From assembly GCF_021531075.1 (NCBI RefSeq), contig NZ_JADYTJ010000009.1, forward strand, positions 21,487-85,486: DNA of 64,000 bases, written 5' to 3'. Below are positions 53,379 to 63,972 of this stretch, one piece after another. Position 1 is the first letter of the stretch; each line of letters starts with the position of its first letter. The notes under the pieces are model-generated. The model saw nothing but the letters and a program-made list of their open reading frames with translations. It had not been told where the DNA came from and searched no databases. Position numbers and translations under genes: made by a program. The stretch is from Bacteroides caecigallinarum (lineage in GTDB: Bacteria > Bacteroidota > Bacteroidia > Bacteroidales > Bacteroidaceae).

Positions 53379-54962
53379 TTATTTACGTATTCCCGTCAAC
53401 GGAGCTACAACGCAGGCATTAGGAGCTCTGATACGCATAAAATGTGCTAAAGTAGGTGATACAGCAGCTACTTTTACAGGTGAGTATAGAATCTCCGGTT
53501 TTATATTATAGCCGAAAAAGAAAATTGGAACAGAAGCGTAGGCTTCTCTTTCCACTCTGGTATTATTTGAAAACTCATCTACTACTTTCCATCCTGGCAT
53601 TATTTCAATATACAGATCTCCTGAACATTTATTAGTAAATGAATTTCTTATTTTATCTATTTTAGGATCCCAAGCACCTAAAAGAAGACGTTGCGAAGAA
53701 TAAGCTGCACGTATACCACTCATCTGGACTATAAATTCAGACGAACGTGTCATAACCTCTGTAAGATTTAACTCTTTGTCTTCTATCAGTTTATGATTTA
53801 AATAAATCTGATTACCATAATACGTCTCGACATATTGCCCCTGTCCATAAATAGCCATCAGATACATATTGAGAAGAGCGGAACAACGTTTAAGATGGAA
53901 TTCTCCGGTAGGAATTCTATATTCTGGCAAATCCTCTGGTTCAGGGGTACGATATCCTGTAGACGTTATAAAAAAAAGTGTATTCTTCAGCCCTACCTTG
54001 CGATCAACCATATCCAGTAGATCACCGATACTGTTATCCAACCGCACATACATATCCTGTATTTCCATTGCATATTCAGCATCAGGCTTGCCATCGTAAT
54101 TTCCAGCATAATATCCCAAAGTCAATAAATCAGGTGTATCATCCAATCCTGCATTGGTATTATCGAGAAATACATTTACCAATTTGTTCACCTCATCATT
54201 AGCATAAGGACTTGTCTTGAACTTCTTATACTTAAAAAGACGTTCATCTGTAAAATTATGCTTGAATGTTATCTGTTTAGAATCAGTAGTTATATATTTA
54301 TATGCAGTAACCGGCAAATAAGGTCCCCACGTAATCTGATCAATTCTAAAATCAAGTCCGTTGCGGTCATTAAAGTTTGAAACCCACTCTGGGAAAGCTC
54401 CATAATAAGTAGTTCCACTCCATTTTCCTGTTTCATCATTTATCCAGAAAGCCCCTTTTGCCGCATGTCCTGCCCCCATTACTGCCATCTCCTTAGTTGG
54501 TGCAATTGAATAAACATGAGCCATGCCTTTAGTTGCAACCATAAGTTCATCAGCCAGATTAGAGACACTTAAGTGTTGTGGAGATGTATTTTCAGAAGTA
54601 TATATCCCCATATACGACTTATCATCTACACTTTTAACCAAGCATAATGAATTTCTATCCATCCAACTATTGCCAACTATACCATTATAATAAGGAGTTG
54701 TTCCTGTATATATAGAGGCTACTGACGATGATTGATCCGGTTTTATAAAATCATATTCACCATTCATATATACACGTCCTTCCTTGAAGAGACGTTTAAA
54801 TCCTCTTTCTCCATACATAGCAGAGAATGCTTCAATGTAATCAGTCCGCAACTGGTCTATAGTCAATCCTATGACCAGCTTAGGTACAGCAGGAACATTC
54901 TGTGCATTAATTCCTGATATTACTATAGCTGTTATTAGAGATGTTATTAATCGTTCTTTCAT
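53379..54962 (-). CDS. Alkaline-phosphatase-superfamily protein with degenerate active site
   Basis: 527 residues; signal peptide LITSLITAIVISGINA. Overall it aligns with PafA-type alkaline phosphatases: LTIDQLRTDY (Asp36 kept), SSSVASIYTGTTPYYNGIVG, DMYVRLDNSIGDLLDMVD and VPIFFFGYNIKP. But active PafA has Thr as nucleophile where this has Gln77, DYVGH where this has NYDGK (288-292), TADHG where this has TSTGY (333-337), and a His before the YDxxVP-like motif that is absent. Nearly all metal ligands are therefore lost, suggesting a binding or regulatory role. Its start overlaps the DUF4105 stop as ATGA, so the two are coupled. Confidence 0.85.
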   Translation of the reverse strand: MKERLITSLITAIVISGINAQNVPAVPKLVIGLTIDQLRTDYIEAFSAMYGERGFKRLFKEGRVYMNGEYDFIKPDQSSSVASIYTGTTPYYNGIVGNSWMDRNSLCLVKSVDDKSYMGIYTSENTSPQHLSVSNLADELMVATKGMAHVYSIAPTKEMAVMGAGHAAKGAFWINDETGKWSGTTYYGAFPEWVSNFNDRNGLDFRIDQITWGPYLPVTAYKYITTDSKQITFKHNFTDERLFKYKKFKTSPYANDEVNKLVNVFLDNTNAGLDDTPDLLTLGYYAGNYDGKPDAEYAMEIQDMYVRLDNSIGDLLDMVDRKVGLKNTLFFITSTGYRTPEPEDLPEYRIPTGEFHLKRCSALLNMYLMAIYGQGQYVETYYGNQIYLNHKLIEDKELNLTEVMTRSSEFIVQMSGIRAAYSSQRLLLGAWDPKIDKIRNSFTNKCSGDLYIEIMPGWKVVDEFSNNTRVEREAYASVPIFFFGYNIKPEILYSPVKVAAVSPTLAHFMRIRAPNACVVAPLTGIRK

Positions 54963-56140
54963 TTCCATTTTTTATAAACAATCATATGGCTCAAAGCATT
55001 ACACCACAATCCACATGCCAAAGGTAATACCGAAACATTAAAATATTGTGGCATAATCGGAAAGAGTAGCATAAATAATGTTAAATAACTTAGATTTATA
55101 ATATGATATATATCTTTTATACGCTTTACATCTTTATAAAGCATAAAAGGTAAGTAAACAAGCGGAATAGGGTTTAGCAACAATATCATCCAATTGGAAT
55201 CTACAGTAGGATGAACAGAAAAGAAAAACAGAAAAGCTATTATACACCCAGATGTGCCCTGTATGAAATACAAAACCAAATCCCACCACCAAAAAATTTT
55301 CTTTCCACTGATTTGAAATATTGCTACAATAACATTTATCAGCAAAAAGGCAATAGAACAAAATACAGGACTTAGAGGAAAAGAATCCACAGGTTTTACT
55401 TCGTCCGCTTCAACTATTACTTCTTCAGAAGAAACAAATGGTCTTACATTTCCTACAGAATCCTCTATAACAGCTTTTTGAGCAAAATCATGCATATAAA
55501 ATGGAGAAAACATCTGTTGTCTGACAGTTATATTTTTATCAGCTTGAGCTCCTAAACATAAATCAATACCGAATCCTTCCCAGTCAAAACCATCGGTATA
55601 TTCATGTACAATACTACGAAAAGTTTTATCTTCCGAAGCATCTGGATAAACAACTCTGCCATTTATACTTTGCTCAATTCTATCACGAGCCCTAGTCGTA
55701 CAATTATCATAAAAATAATTATATCGATATACGCGATTTTGCGGTAAGTAATTTTCTAACAGCAGCCTCTGCAAGTTAAGTTTTTCTTCTTGAGTCAGAT
55801 TTATAACCTGCTGGTATACGGCAGATCCTCTGAATTTGTATTCTGATTCAAAATAACGAAACTCGGTTACCCCCAGCTGATAATCTGTTTCTCCTTTCAC
55901 AAATCTATATATAAAATTAGGTGCAGAGAAACTAAACATGCCATAGTTGAAAACCAAATCACGCTTTTGTGTAAAATTCTGATATCTTATTGCTGTATGT
56001 CCAAAGAGAGAATATATTTCCGTTCCGGGAGAACAAGTCAGCAAGCTAAACTGAATGCTATCCTGCCTTTGTGCATATGATTTCATACACAACAAAAACA
56101 TAAATATGGAGAATAGGACTCTTATTCTATTTTTAAACAT
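54959..56140 (-). CDS. DUF4105 membrane protein (Lnb-like lipoprotein N-acyltransferase family)
   Basis: 393 residues from MFKNRIRVLFSIFMFLLCMK; the longer frame starts at TTG 56149 and is not preferred. A signal peptide precedes a periplasmic DUF4105 domain (LLTCSPGTEIYSLFGHTAIR, YNYFYDNCTTRARDRIEQ), where the Cys/His residues in CSPGTEIYSLFGHTA and DNCTTRARD are family landmarks. About five transmembrane helices occupy residues 255-390. A Bacteroides DUF4105 protein has been reported as the lipoprotein N-acyltransferase Lnb; whether this protein does the same is inference. It is divergent from coaX. Confidence 0.82.
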   Translation of the reverse strand: MFKNRIRVLFSIFMFLLCMKSYAQRQDSIQFSLLTCSPGTEIYSLFGHTAIRYQNFTQKRDLVFNYGMFSFSAPNFIYRFVKGETDYQLGVTEFRYFESEYKFRGSAVYQQVINLTQEEKLNLQRLLLENYLPQNRVYRYNYFYDNCTTRARDRIEQSINGRVVYPDASEDKTFRSIVHEYTDGFDWEGFGIDLCLGAQADKNITVRQQMFSPFYMHDFAQKAVIEDSVGNVRPFVSSEEVIVEADEVKPVDSFPLSPVFCSIAFLLINVIVAIFQISGKKIFWWWDLVLYFIQGTSGCIIAFLFFFSVHPTVDSNWMILLLNPIPLVYLPFMLYKDVKRIKDIYHIINLSYLTLFMLLFPIMPQYFNVSVLPLACGLWCNALSHMIVYKKWK

Positions 56141-56280
56141 AGTTTTCAAATGTATACTTTTGTAATTTCCGCCGCAAAAATAAGACTAATTATCTATAAA
56201 TATGAAACAAAACATCTATTTTATTGCAATTATTACCCATTTTTTCTTTTACTTTGCAAGCAATAATTAAATTATATATT

Positions 56281-57006
56281 GTGAATTTAATAATAGACAT
56301 TGGAAATACGGTAGCCAAACTTGCTGTTTTTGATGGAGATGAACAGGTTGAAATACTTCGAGGATCGAACCATTCTTTAGATTGTATAAAAATATTATGC
56401 AATAAATATCCTATCGACAAATGTATTATTGCATCAGTTATAACTATAAGTAATACAATAAAAAGACAATTGGCTAATGTTGATTTTCCGGTACTGATCT
56501 TAAACCATGAAACTCCGATACCGATAATCAACAAATACAAAACTCCTGAAACGTTAGGTATGGACAGATTGGCTGCTGTGGTAGGAGCCAATTATCTTAA
56601 GCCAAACAGAGACATACTTGTAATAGATGCAGGGACAGCCCTAACATATGAGTTCATAGACAAAGATGCTATATATTGGGGAGGTAACATATCTCCAGGA
56701 ATTTATACCCGATTCAAGTCGTTGAGTGCATGCTGCGACAAATTGCCTCTTATAGAAAAAAGCGGTGATCTCCCAGAGATGGGATATAACACTGAAACGG
56801 CAATTAGAGCAGGTGTAATAAAAGGTATAGAATACGAGATTAAAGGTTATATTTCTCAAATGCATGAAAAATATCCCGATCTTTTAGTTTTTTTAACTGG
56901 CGGAGATAAATTTTCTTTTGATACAAATTTAAAAAGTATCATCTTTGCAGATAGATTTTTAGTATTAAAAGGTTTAAACAGAATATTGAATTATAATGTC
57001 AACTAA
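56281..57006 (+). CDS. coaX: Type III pantothenate kinase CoaX
   Basis: 241 residues from a GTG at 56281 ([20 protein letters not shown]). It phosphorylates pantothenate, the first committed step of coenzyme A synthesis. Family motifs: [15 protein letters not shown] (phosphate 1), [28 protein letters not shown] and [10 protein letters not shown] longer frame from 56224 would add residues unlike the family. The last 11 bases overlap the next gene. A TTACTTTG near-promoter lies at 56249-56256. Confidence 0.93.
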   Translation: MNLIIDIGNTVAKLAVFDGDEQVEILRGSNHSLDCIKILCNKYPIDKCIIASVITISNTIKRQLANVDFPVLILNHETPIPIINKYKTPETLGMDRLAAVVGANYLKPNRDILVIDAGTALTYEFIDKDAIYWGGNISPGIYTRFKSLSACCDKLPLIEKSGDLPEMGYNTETAIRAGVIKGIEYEIKGYISQMHEKYPDLLVFLTGGDKFSFDTNLKSIIFADRFLVLKGLNRILNYNVN

Positions 57007-58276
57007 AAAAGTACTTATTAGCGCTTTATTTGCAACTGCCCATATCATTGCATTTGCACAATCCAGCACTAACTCTCCATATACAAGATTCGGATTTGGA
57101 GACTTGTATGATCAAGTCTTTACCAATAATGCTGCTATGGGAGGAGTAGGTAACGCCCTACGCTCAAGCAGACATATAAATACAATGAATCCCGCATCTT
57201 ATACATCAGTTGATTCACTGTCATTCATGTTTGATATCGGTTTCAGCATGAAAAGTTCCAACTATAAGGAAGGAAATATTAAATCAAATGCAAGAAACTC
57301 AAGTTTTGATTACCTTGCAATGCAATTTCGTTTACATCCAAGAATAGGAATGGTTATTGGTTTCACTCCATTTTCCACTGTTGGATATAATTTCAGTACA
57401 AGCGATTATGCATCAAACAGCAATAGCGTCTCAGTTACAAACACTTATTTTGGAGATGGCGGTACAAATGTAGTTTTCGCCGGATTGGGATTTAAGATAT
57501 TAGACAATTTATCAATAGGTGGTAATATTGGCTATCTATATGGTAAACATGAATACACTACTACAGCAACATTAAGCAATGGCGGTGATTATACAATAAA
57601 CTTTAGAAATCTGAAAGTTAAAAGCTATAAACTCGATCTTGGCTTACAATACACCCAGCCAGTTAATAAAGACAATTATATTACTCTAGGTCTGACATAT
57701 GGATTAGGACATAATTTGAAGTCTACAGAAAGCATAGGAACACAAGTCACAGATGGTAATACATATACATCAACGACATCAAACACTTTCTACGACGGAT
57801 ATGGAATTCCATCAACATACGGAGTTGGCCTGTCATACCAGCACAAGGATAGACTGACTGTTTGTTTGGATTATACGATGCAGGAGTGGTCTAAAGTCAA
57901 TTTATCCAACAAAGCAGGAATGTACAACAACCGAAGCAAGATAGCAGCAGGAATCGAATACACCCCAAATCAGATTGGCCGTAACTTCTTGCAAAGAATC
58001 TCTTACAGGGCAGGAGTATATTATACCACTCCATACATTAAAATACCAGACAATAGTGAAGCCACATCCTATTCGGACGGAGCCAGAGAGATTGGAGTTG
58101 GAGCAGGTTTCGGTTTTCCTCTGTCTTTATTTCAAAGAAAAACAATGTTAAGCATAACAGGCCAATACATAAACCTTTCGCCAAGCAATACAAATCTGAT
58201 GTCTGAAAACAGATTTGTATTGAAAATAGGGTTAACTTTAAATGAACCTTGGTTTATGAAATGGAGAGTCAACTAA
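56996..58276 (+). CDS. FadL-like outer-membrane transport protein
   Basis: 426 residues; signal peptide [19 protein letters not shown]. The mature start [18 protein letters not shown] and the many amphipathic strands ([37 protein letters not shown]) fit the OmpP1/FadL-like barrel family used for hydrophobic molecule uptake; the end is not a perfect match, so the substrate is open. It overlaps coaX by 11 bases and is followed 40 bases later by a TPR protein. Confidence 0.8.
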   Translation: MSTKKVLISALFATAHIIAFAQSSTNSPYTRFGFGDLYDQVFTNNAAMGGVGNALRSSRHINTMNPASYTSVDSLSFMFDIGFSMKSSNYKEGNIKSNARNSSFDYLAMQFRLHPRIGMVIGFTPFSTVGYNFSTSDYASNSNSVSVTNTYFGDGGTNVVFAGLGFKILDNLSIGGNIGYLYGKHEYTTTATLSNGGDYTINFRNLKVKSYKLDLGLQYTQPVNKDNYITLGLTYGLGHNLKSTESIGTQVTDGNTYTSTTSNTFYDGYGIPSTYGVGLSYQHKDRLTVCLDYTMQEWSKVNLSNKAGMYNNRSKIAAGIEYTPNQIGRNFLQRISYRAGVYYTTPYIKIPDNSEATSYSDGAREIGVGAGFGFPLSLFQRKTMLSITGQYINLSPSNTNLMSENRFVLKIGLTLNEPWFMKWRVN

Positions 58277-58316
58277 AATTTAAAAAGTACACAATAAACA
58301 ATTAAATTAATATACG

Positions 58317-59678
58317 ATGAGAATGAAGATGTTTACAATGCTTTGTGCCATGACATTAGGTACAGCAGCAACTTTTGCTCAAAAAGGAGTAGAAGACGGT
58401 TCTAGATTTGGACATGGAGAAGACAGTATCCGTTGTCTTCAGAACATCAGTATTTATACTGAATACGTTAAAACAGACAATTTCAAGGATGCATACACAC
58501 CTTGGAAAGCAGTATTCACAGAAGCTCCATTTGCACAGGTTGGTACATACACTAATGGTGCAAAAATACTTCGTGGATTAATACAAAGCACAAAAGATGC
58601 AGCTCAACAAAAAGCATATCTTGACGAGCTGATGGCTGTTCATGATCAACGCATCAAATATCTTGACAAACTTAACAAGTTGGTTAGATCAAAAACTACT
58701 GAAGGTTCAATCATTGGAATGAAAGTTCATGACTATATTGTATTTTCAGGAAAAAACCTTGATATAAACCAAGCTTATGAATGGGCAAAGCAAGGTATCA
58801 GCATGGAAAAAGACAAATCAGATTATTTCATGTTCCTGGACATGATGGATATGTCTTCTCGCAAACTAAAAGCAGACGAAACTCACAAAGAGCAGTTCAT
58901 ACAAGACTATCTGACAGTTTCAGGCTATGCAGATGCTGCTTACAAGGCTGAGAAAAAGGAAAAAATGAAAAATCTCCTTAAGACAACAAAAGATAACGTT
59001 GATGCATACTTTATAAACAGTGGTGCTGCATCATGCGAAAATTTGCAGTCTATTTATGGTCCTAAGGTTGCACAGAACAAAACTAATCTGGAATATCTAA
59101 AACAGGTTATCTCTGTTATGCAACTTTTGAAGTGTACAGAAGAAGAAGCATACTTTGAAGCATCAGAAGCTGCACATGCCATCGAACCAACAGCTGCAAC
59201 AGCTGCCGGATGCGGTTACATGTACTACAAGAAAGGTGACTTGGACAAGAGTATAGGATATTTCGATCAGGCAATCGAACTGGAACAGGACCCATTGAAA
59301 AAAGCAGAATACTGCTACAATGCTGGTGTTATCCTTTTCAGCAAAAAACAGTTGAGCCGTGCTAAACAGTATTGCAACAAAGCTATCTCTTTCAATAACA
59401 ACTATGGTGATGCTTATATACTTATTGCACAAATGTATGCATCAAGTCCTAACTGGAGCGATGAATCAGCTTTGAACAAATGTACTTTCTTTGCTGTTAT
59501 CGACAAACTTCAGCGTGCTAAGAGTGTAGACCCAAGCGTTGCAGAAAAAGCAAACGAACTTATCAGAACATATTCTGCATATACTCCAAAAGACGAAGAC
59601 TTGTTCTTCCTTGGTTTGAGCAAGGGTCACACAGTTACTATCGGAGGATGGATTGGCGAAACAACAACAATCAGATAA
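58317..59678 (+). CDS. Secreted tetratricopeptide-repeat protein
   Basis: 453 residues; signal peptide MRMKMFTMLCAMTLGTAATFA. TPR-like repeats appear throughout and are clearest near residues 290-365: AATAAGCGYMYYKKGDLDKS, GYFDQAIELEQDPLKKAEYC, ARQYCNKAISFNNNYGDAYI-like units. It ends GHTVTIGGWIGETTTIR. A periplasmic scaffold linked to the adjacent OM-biogenesis genes is plausible. lptC begins 6 bases later. Confidence 0.85.
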   Translation: MRMKMFTMLCAMTLGTAATFAQKGVEDGSRFGHGEDSIRCLQNISIYTEYVKTDNFKDAYTPWKAVFTEAPFAQVGTYTNGAKILRGLIQSTKDAAQQKAYLDELMAVHDQRIKYLDKLNKLVRSKTTEGSIIGMKVHDYIVFSGKNLDINQAYEWAKQGISMEKDKSDYFMFLDMMDMSSRKLKADETHKEQFIQDYLTVSGYADAAYKAEKKEKMKNLLKTTKDNVDAYFINSGAASCENLQSIYGPKVAQNKTNLEYLKQVISVMQLLKCTEEEAYFEASEAAHAIEPTAATAAGCGYMYYKKGDLDKSIGYFDQAIELEQDPLKKAEYCYNAGVILFSKKQLSRAKQYCNKAISFNNNYGDAYILIAQMYASSPNWSDESALNKCTFFAVIDKLQRAKSVDPSVAEKANELIRTYSAYTPKDEDLFFLGLSKGHTVTIGGWIGETTTIR

Positions 59679-59684
59679 TTAAAT

Positions 59685-60317
59685 ATGTCATATAGACACA
59701 TCTTTTTCAAAACAAAATACTTCATAAGCATAACAGTTGCCGCATGGGCAACTGTTATGTTTCTTTTTTTTCCTTCATGCGGCAGTAAAGATAAAAAACT
59801 GGCAGACGCTATTGATGAAAAAGACTCACTCCCTGATATGTATACCACAGGTGTCACCTCATATGTATCGGATTCGGGAATGATAAGGTATAAAATCGTA
59901 ACGGATGAATGGTTAGTATTCACCAAGAAAGATCCCCCATATTGGGCTTTCGAAAAAGGACTGTATCTGGAAAAATTTGACTCACTATTCAGAGTTGATG
60001 CAAGTATAAAAGCCGATACAGCATACTATCATGAGAAAAAAGAGATATGGGAGCTGAGAGGAAATGTGCATATTCAAAATCAGTTAGGTGATAAATTTGA
60101 TACTGAACTTCTGTTTTGGGACCAGGCTAAAGAACGCATTTATTCCGATAAATTCATCAGAATAGAACAAGAAGACAAGATACTGACCGGTTATGGTTTC
60201 GATTCAAATCAGGAAATGACAGAATATGAAATTTTTACACCTACAGGAATATTTACCGTAGAAGATACAGCTCCTGCAGATACCACTAACACCTCGAAAT
60301 CTGTTATGGACAAGTAA
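59685..60317 (+). CDS. lptC: LPS export protein LptC
   Basis: 210 residues. An N-terminal membrane segment with lipobox-like MFLFFPSCGSKDKK anchors the protein; LptC in this phylum is often lipidated. The periplasmic jellyroll has TGVTSYVSDSGMIRYKIVTD, then WELRGNVHIQNQLGDKFDTE. LptC bridges the LptBFG ABC transporter to LptA in lipopolysaccharide or lipooligosaccharide export. It lies 6 bases after the TPR gene. Confidence 0.88.
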   Translation: MSYRHIFFKTKYFISITVAAWATVMFLFFPSCGSKDKKLADAIDEKDSLPDMYTTGVTSYVSDSGMIRYKIVTDEWLVFTKKDPPYWAFEKGLYLEKFDSLFRVDASIKADTAYYHEKKEIWELRGNVHIQNQLGDKFDTELLFWDQAKERIYSDKFIRIEQEDKILTGYGFDSNQEMTEYEIFTPTGIFTVEDTAPADTTNTSKSVMDK

Positions 60318-60369
60318 TTGGTTTATAAAGCACCATATTTGTCTTGCTTAATACTATTATTATAAACAA

Positions 60370-61626
60370 ATGGGTATAATCATAGAACTTATAATAACAA
60401 TGGCATTTTCTGCATTCTTTTCCGGAATGGAGATTGCTTTTGTATCATCAAACAAGCTTAGATTCGAAATGGAGAAGGCTAATAACTTCTCTACAAAAAT
60501 TTTGACCGTATTCTACAAGAATCCCAACAATTTCATATCAACCATGTTGGTAGGAAACAATATCGCACTTGTCATATACGGTATACTGATGGCAGAAATA
60601 ATAGAACAACATTTGCTGGCTGGTATAATTACAAACGAAGCTTTACTGGTGGTTACACAAACTATCATTTCTACACTAATAATTCTCATTACAGGAGAAT
60701 TTATGCCAAAAACTTTGTTCAAGATAAATCCCAACTTCACACTAAAGATATTCTGTATACCTACTTATCTGTGTTATCTGGTATTATACCCTATCAGCAG
60801 ATTTTCGGCTATGCTGTCGACTGCCATTTTAAGGCTGGCCGGAAAAAAAATCAAAAAAGAAGATAGTGAAAAGGCTTTTTCGAAAGTAGACTTGGATTAC
60901 CTGATTGAAAGTAGTATTGACGACAATGTAAAAGAGAATGAAATAGAGCCAGAAATTCAAATATTCCGCAATGCACTTGATTTTTCGAATATTAAAGTGA
61001 AAGACTGCATGATACCAAGAACTGAAATCATTGCTGTGGAAACCGGGACTCCGAAAGAAGAAATAATGAAGGTCTTTATTGATAGCGGATTAAGTAAGAT
61101 CATTGTATTCAGAGATAATATTGATAATATTATAGGCTACATTCATTCGTCTGAAATGTTCAATACTCACGATGAATGGGGAAATAACATCAAATCAATA
61201 CCTGTAGTTCCGGAAAGTATGAGTGCAAACAAGCTTATGAAACTTCTGATGCAACAGAAAAAATCTCTTGCAGTAGTAGTCGACGAATTTGGAGGAACAT
61301 CCGGAATAATTGCATTGGAAGATCTGGTAGAAGAACTATTAGGGGATATTGAAGACGAACACGATAATAAGAATACCATAGCTAAAGCTCTAAGCGATAA
61401 CGAATACATATTGTCTGGCAGGTTGGAAATAGAAGAGATAAACGAGAAATTCAATCTTGATTTACCCGAAAGCGATGAATACCAAACCTTGGGCGGACTA
61501 ATCATTAACGAATTTCAAAGAATACCTAAACCGCACGAAAACATAGTAATCGACCATTTTCAGTTCAATATTATCAAAGCCACTAATACAAAAATAGAAT
61601 TGGTAAAACTGAAAATACAGAAATAA
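60370..61626 (+). CDS. CNNM/CorC-type transporter with CBS domains (hemolysin-family protein)
   Basis: 418 residues. The DUF21 membrane domain (about 1-165; FSAFFSGMEIAFVSSNKLRFE, MLVGNNIALVIYGILMAEI) is followed by two CBS motifs (VKDCMIPRTEIIAVET, KSLAVVVDEFGGTSGIIALE) and a C-terminal CorC/HlyC domain (LGGLIINEFQRIP). Such proteins handle Mg2+ or related divalent cations; the hemolysin label is historical. It follows lptC by 52 bases. Confidence 0.9.
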   Translation: MGIIIELIITMAFSAFFSGMEIAFVSSNKLRFEMEKANNFSTKILTVFYKNPNNFISTMLVGNNIALVIYGILMAEIIEQHLLAGIITNEALLVVTQTIISTLIILITGEFMPKTLFKINPNFTLKIFCIPTYLCYLVLYPISRFSAMLSTAILRLAGKKIKKEDSEKAFSKVDLDYLIESSIDDNVKENEIEPEIQIFRNALDFSNIKVKDCMIPRTEIIAVETGTPKEEIMKVFIDSGLSKIIVFRDNIDNIIGYIHSSEMFNTHDEWGNNIKSIPVVPESMSANKLMKLLMQQKKSLAVVVDEFGGTSGIIALEDLVEELLGDIEDEHDNKNTIAKALSDNEYILSGRLEIEEINEKFNLDLPESDEYQTLGGLIINEFQRIPKPHENIVIDHFQFNIIKATNTKIELVKLKIQK

Positions 61627-61722
61627 GCATTTTTTTCTACAGAAAATAGCAACTCAAAAACATTTTTCGTATCTTCGTGCGCTAAATACAGAAAAACAAT
61701 AAACAAAAAATAATAATTTTAA

Positions 61723-63858
61723 ATGGCAACTTTACAAACTATTAGAAGCAAAGGACCATTATTGGTCATTGTTATCGGTATTGCCCTCTTCGCTTTTATA
61801 GCAGGTGACGCTTGGAAAATATTCCAGCCACATCAGGGAAGGCAAGACATTGGAGAGATCAATGGAGAAAAAGTCTCCGCTCAGGATTATCAGAAACTGG
61901 TTGACGAATACACTGAAGTTATCAAACTGACAAACGGATTGACTTCGCTTAACGAAACTCAGCTGGCAAGTGTTAAAGACCAGGTATGGCAATCTTACGT
62001 TAACAACAAACTTATAGCAGAACAGGCTGAAGCTCTGGGGCTTACAGTTACAGATGCCGAAATTGAGGCTATCATTGACGAAGGTACTCACCCTATGCTG
62101 ATGAATACTCCGTTCCGTAACCCACAAACAGGTGCATTCGACAAGGATATGTTGAAAAAGTTCCTTGTTGACTATTCTAACCTCAGCACAAGCCAGATGC
62201 CTGCACAATATGTAGAATACTACCAGACAATGGGTAACTTCTGGAACTTTGTTGAAAAGACACTCAGACAATCTGCTTTGGCTGAAAAATATCAGAATCT
62301 TATTTCAAAATCACTTATTTCAAACCCTGTATCTGCAGAAGACGCATTCAAAGCACGTACAGAACAGAGTGATTTGCTTATGGCAGCTGTTCCTTATTCA
62401 TCTGTAAACGATTCGTTAGTTAAAGTTTCTGATGATGAAATCAAGAAACTTTACAATGAAAGAAAAGAACAGTTCAAGCAGTTGGCAGAAACACGCAATA
62501 TCCGTTTCGTTGACGTACAGGTATTACCTTCGGATGCTGACAGAAAAGCTGTGTTGGACGAAGTTACAGAATACAGCGAACAGCTCAACAATACTACTGC
62601 TGACTACGGAACATTCGTTCGTTCAACAGGTTCGGCTGTATCATATGCTGATATCCCTGTAAACAAGTCTGTTCTTCCTTCTGACGTAGTAGCACGTCTT
62701 GACTCTATCGGTATGAACGAAGTTTTCGGCCCATACTATAGCCAGACAGACGACTCATACAATGCATTCAAAATCATAGCAAAAGTAAATGCTCCTGACT
62801 CAATACAGTTCCGTCAGATTCAGGTTTATGCTGATACAGACGAAAAAGCAAAAACTCTTACTGACAGTATTTACGATGCTATAAAGGGTGGAGCCAACTT
62901 TGAAGAAATAGCTAAAGTCTATGGTCAGACAGGCGAAGCCAACTGGATTAGCGCTTCATCATGGGAAGGCGGACAGTTGAATTCTGAAAACGAAACATTC
63001 ATCAAGACACTTATAAGCCAGCCAGTTAATGAGGTTGCAAAACTGAATCTTGGTCAGGCTAACATTATTCTGCAGGTTACAAACAAAAAGAGCATGCAGG
63101 AAAAATACAAAGTGGCTGTCATCAAACGTAATGTCGAGTTCAGCAACGATACATATAATGATGCATACAACAAGTTCAGCCAGTTCGTAGCACAGAGCAA
63201 CACGATAGAAGAACTCGAAAAGAATGCTGAAGAATACGGATATACTGTTATCCCACGTTCTGATTTCTCTTCTTCTGAACATTATGTAGGTGGTGTACCT
63301 TCAACAAAAGAAGTTATCCGCTGGATATTCGATGCAAAAGAAGGTGAAGTTTCTCCATTGTACGAATGTGGAAACAACGACCACATCATGGTTGTAGCTC
63401 TTGACAGAATCAATCCTGTAGGATATCGCAACATCAACTCAGTAGCAGATATGCTTCGCAGTGAAATCCGTCGCGACAAGAAAGCAGAACTTATTATGGC
63501 CGACATGAAAGCATGCACTTCTATCGACCAGGCTAAAGCTGTAAAGAACGCTGTAAGCGATACAGTTAAGCACGTAACATTCTCTGCTCCAGCTTATATC
63601 TCTATGACAAGAGGAAGTGAACCTGTAATTGGTGCAGTAGCATCTAAAACAGCAGTTAATGCAACTAGCGCTCCAGTTAAAGGTAATGCCGGTGTTTACA
63701 TGGTACAGGTATTAAGCAAGGAAAACGGTAGCGAAAAACTCGATGTTAAATCAGAAGAAACAACTCTGACAAACATGTACTCAAGATTTGCTACACAATT
63801 CATAAACGACCTTTATCAGAAGGCAGAAGTGGTAGACAACCGCTACTTATACTTCTAA
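61723..63858 (+). CDS. PpiD-like membrane-anchored peptidyl-prolyl isomerase/foldase
   Basis: 711 residues. One N-terminal helix (LLVIVIGIALFAFIAGDAWK, about 14-32) leaves the rest in the periplasm. The SurA-N-like domain (VSAQDYQKLVDEY, QVWQSYVNNKLIAEQAEALG) is followed by a parvulin-type region (PDSIQFRQIQVYADTDEKAK, GGANFEEIAKVYGQ) and a long C-terminal part. PpiD and SurA-like proteins help outer-membrane proteins fold after Sec export. A near-consensus TATCTTCG lies before it. Its 3' side abuts a group II intron that may interrupt the native downstream region. Confidence 0.9.
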   Translation: MATLQTIRSKGPLLVIVIGIALFAFIAGDAWKIFQPHQGRQDIGEINGEKVSAQDYQKLVDEYTEVIKLTNGLTSLNETQLASVKDQVWQSYVNNKLIAEQAEALGLTVTDAEIEAIIDEGTHPMLMNTPFRNPQTGAFDKDMLKKFLVDYSNLSTSQMPAQYVEYYQTMGNFWNFVEKTLRQSALAEKYQNLISKSLISNPVSAEDAFKARTEQSDLLMAAVPYSSVNDSLVKVSDDEIKKLYNERKEQFKQLAETRNIRFVDVQVLPSDADRKAVLDEVTEYSEQLNNTTADYGTFVRSTGSAVSYADIPVNKSVLPSDVVARLDSIGMNEVFGPYYSQTDDSYNAFKIIAKVNAPDSIQFRQIQVYADTDEKAKTLTDSIYDAIKGGANFEEIAKVYGQTGEANWISASSWEGGQLNSENETFIKTLISQPVNEVAKLNLGQANIILQVTNKKSMQEKYKVAVIKRNVEFSNDTYNDAYNKFSQFVAQSNTIEELEKNAEEYGYTVIPRSDFSSSEHYVGGVPSTKEVIRWIFDAKEGEVSPLYECGNNDHIMVVALDRINPVGYRNINSVADMLRSEIRRDKKAELIMADMKACTSIDQAKAVKNAVSDTVKHVTFSAPAYISMTRGSEPVIGAVASKTAVNATSAPVKGNAGVYMVQVLSKENGSEKLDVKSEETTLTNMYSRFATQFINDLYQKAEVVDNRYLYF

Positions 63859-63881
63859 AAAGTACAAAAAATAATCGAGTA

Positions 63882-63915
63882 GGAGGTAAACATTAATCAT
63901 AGGTGTTTATCTCCT
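63882..63915 (-). other. Group II intron domain VI stem
   Basis: GGAGATAAACA and TGTTTACCTCC pair on the minus strand with one mismatch. The intervening A-containing loop is where the branch-point adenosine would be expected. Confidence 0.75.
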
Positions 63916-63940
63916 ATTTTCATGTTCACCGACCTCTCAC

Positions 63941-63972
63941 ACCACCGTACTTGCCGTTCGGCATACGGCGGT
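63941..63972 (-). other. Group II intron domain V
   Basis: On the minus strand ACCGCCGTA and TACGGTGGT form a 9-bp stem, TGCC and GGCA a distal stem with a 4-base loop, and an AG bulge lies between. The 32-base layout with 2-base 3' bulge is diagnostic of domain V, the catalytic core. Confidence 0.88.
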
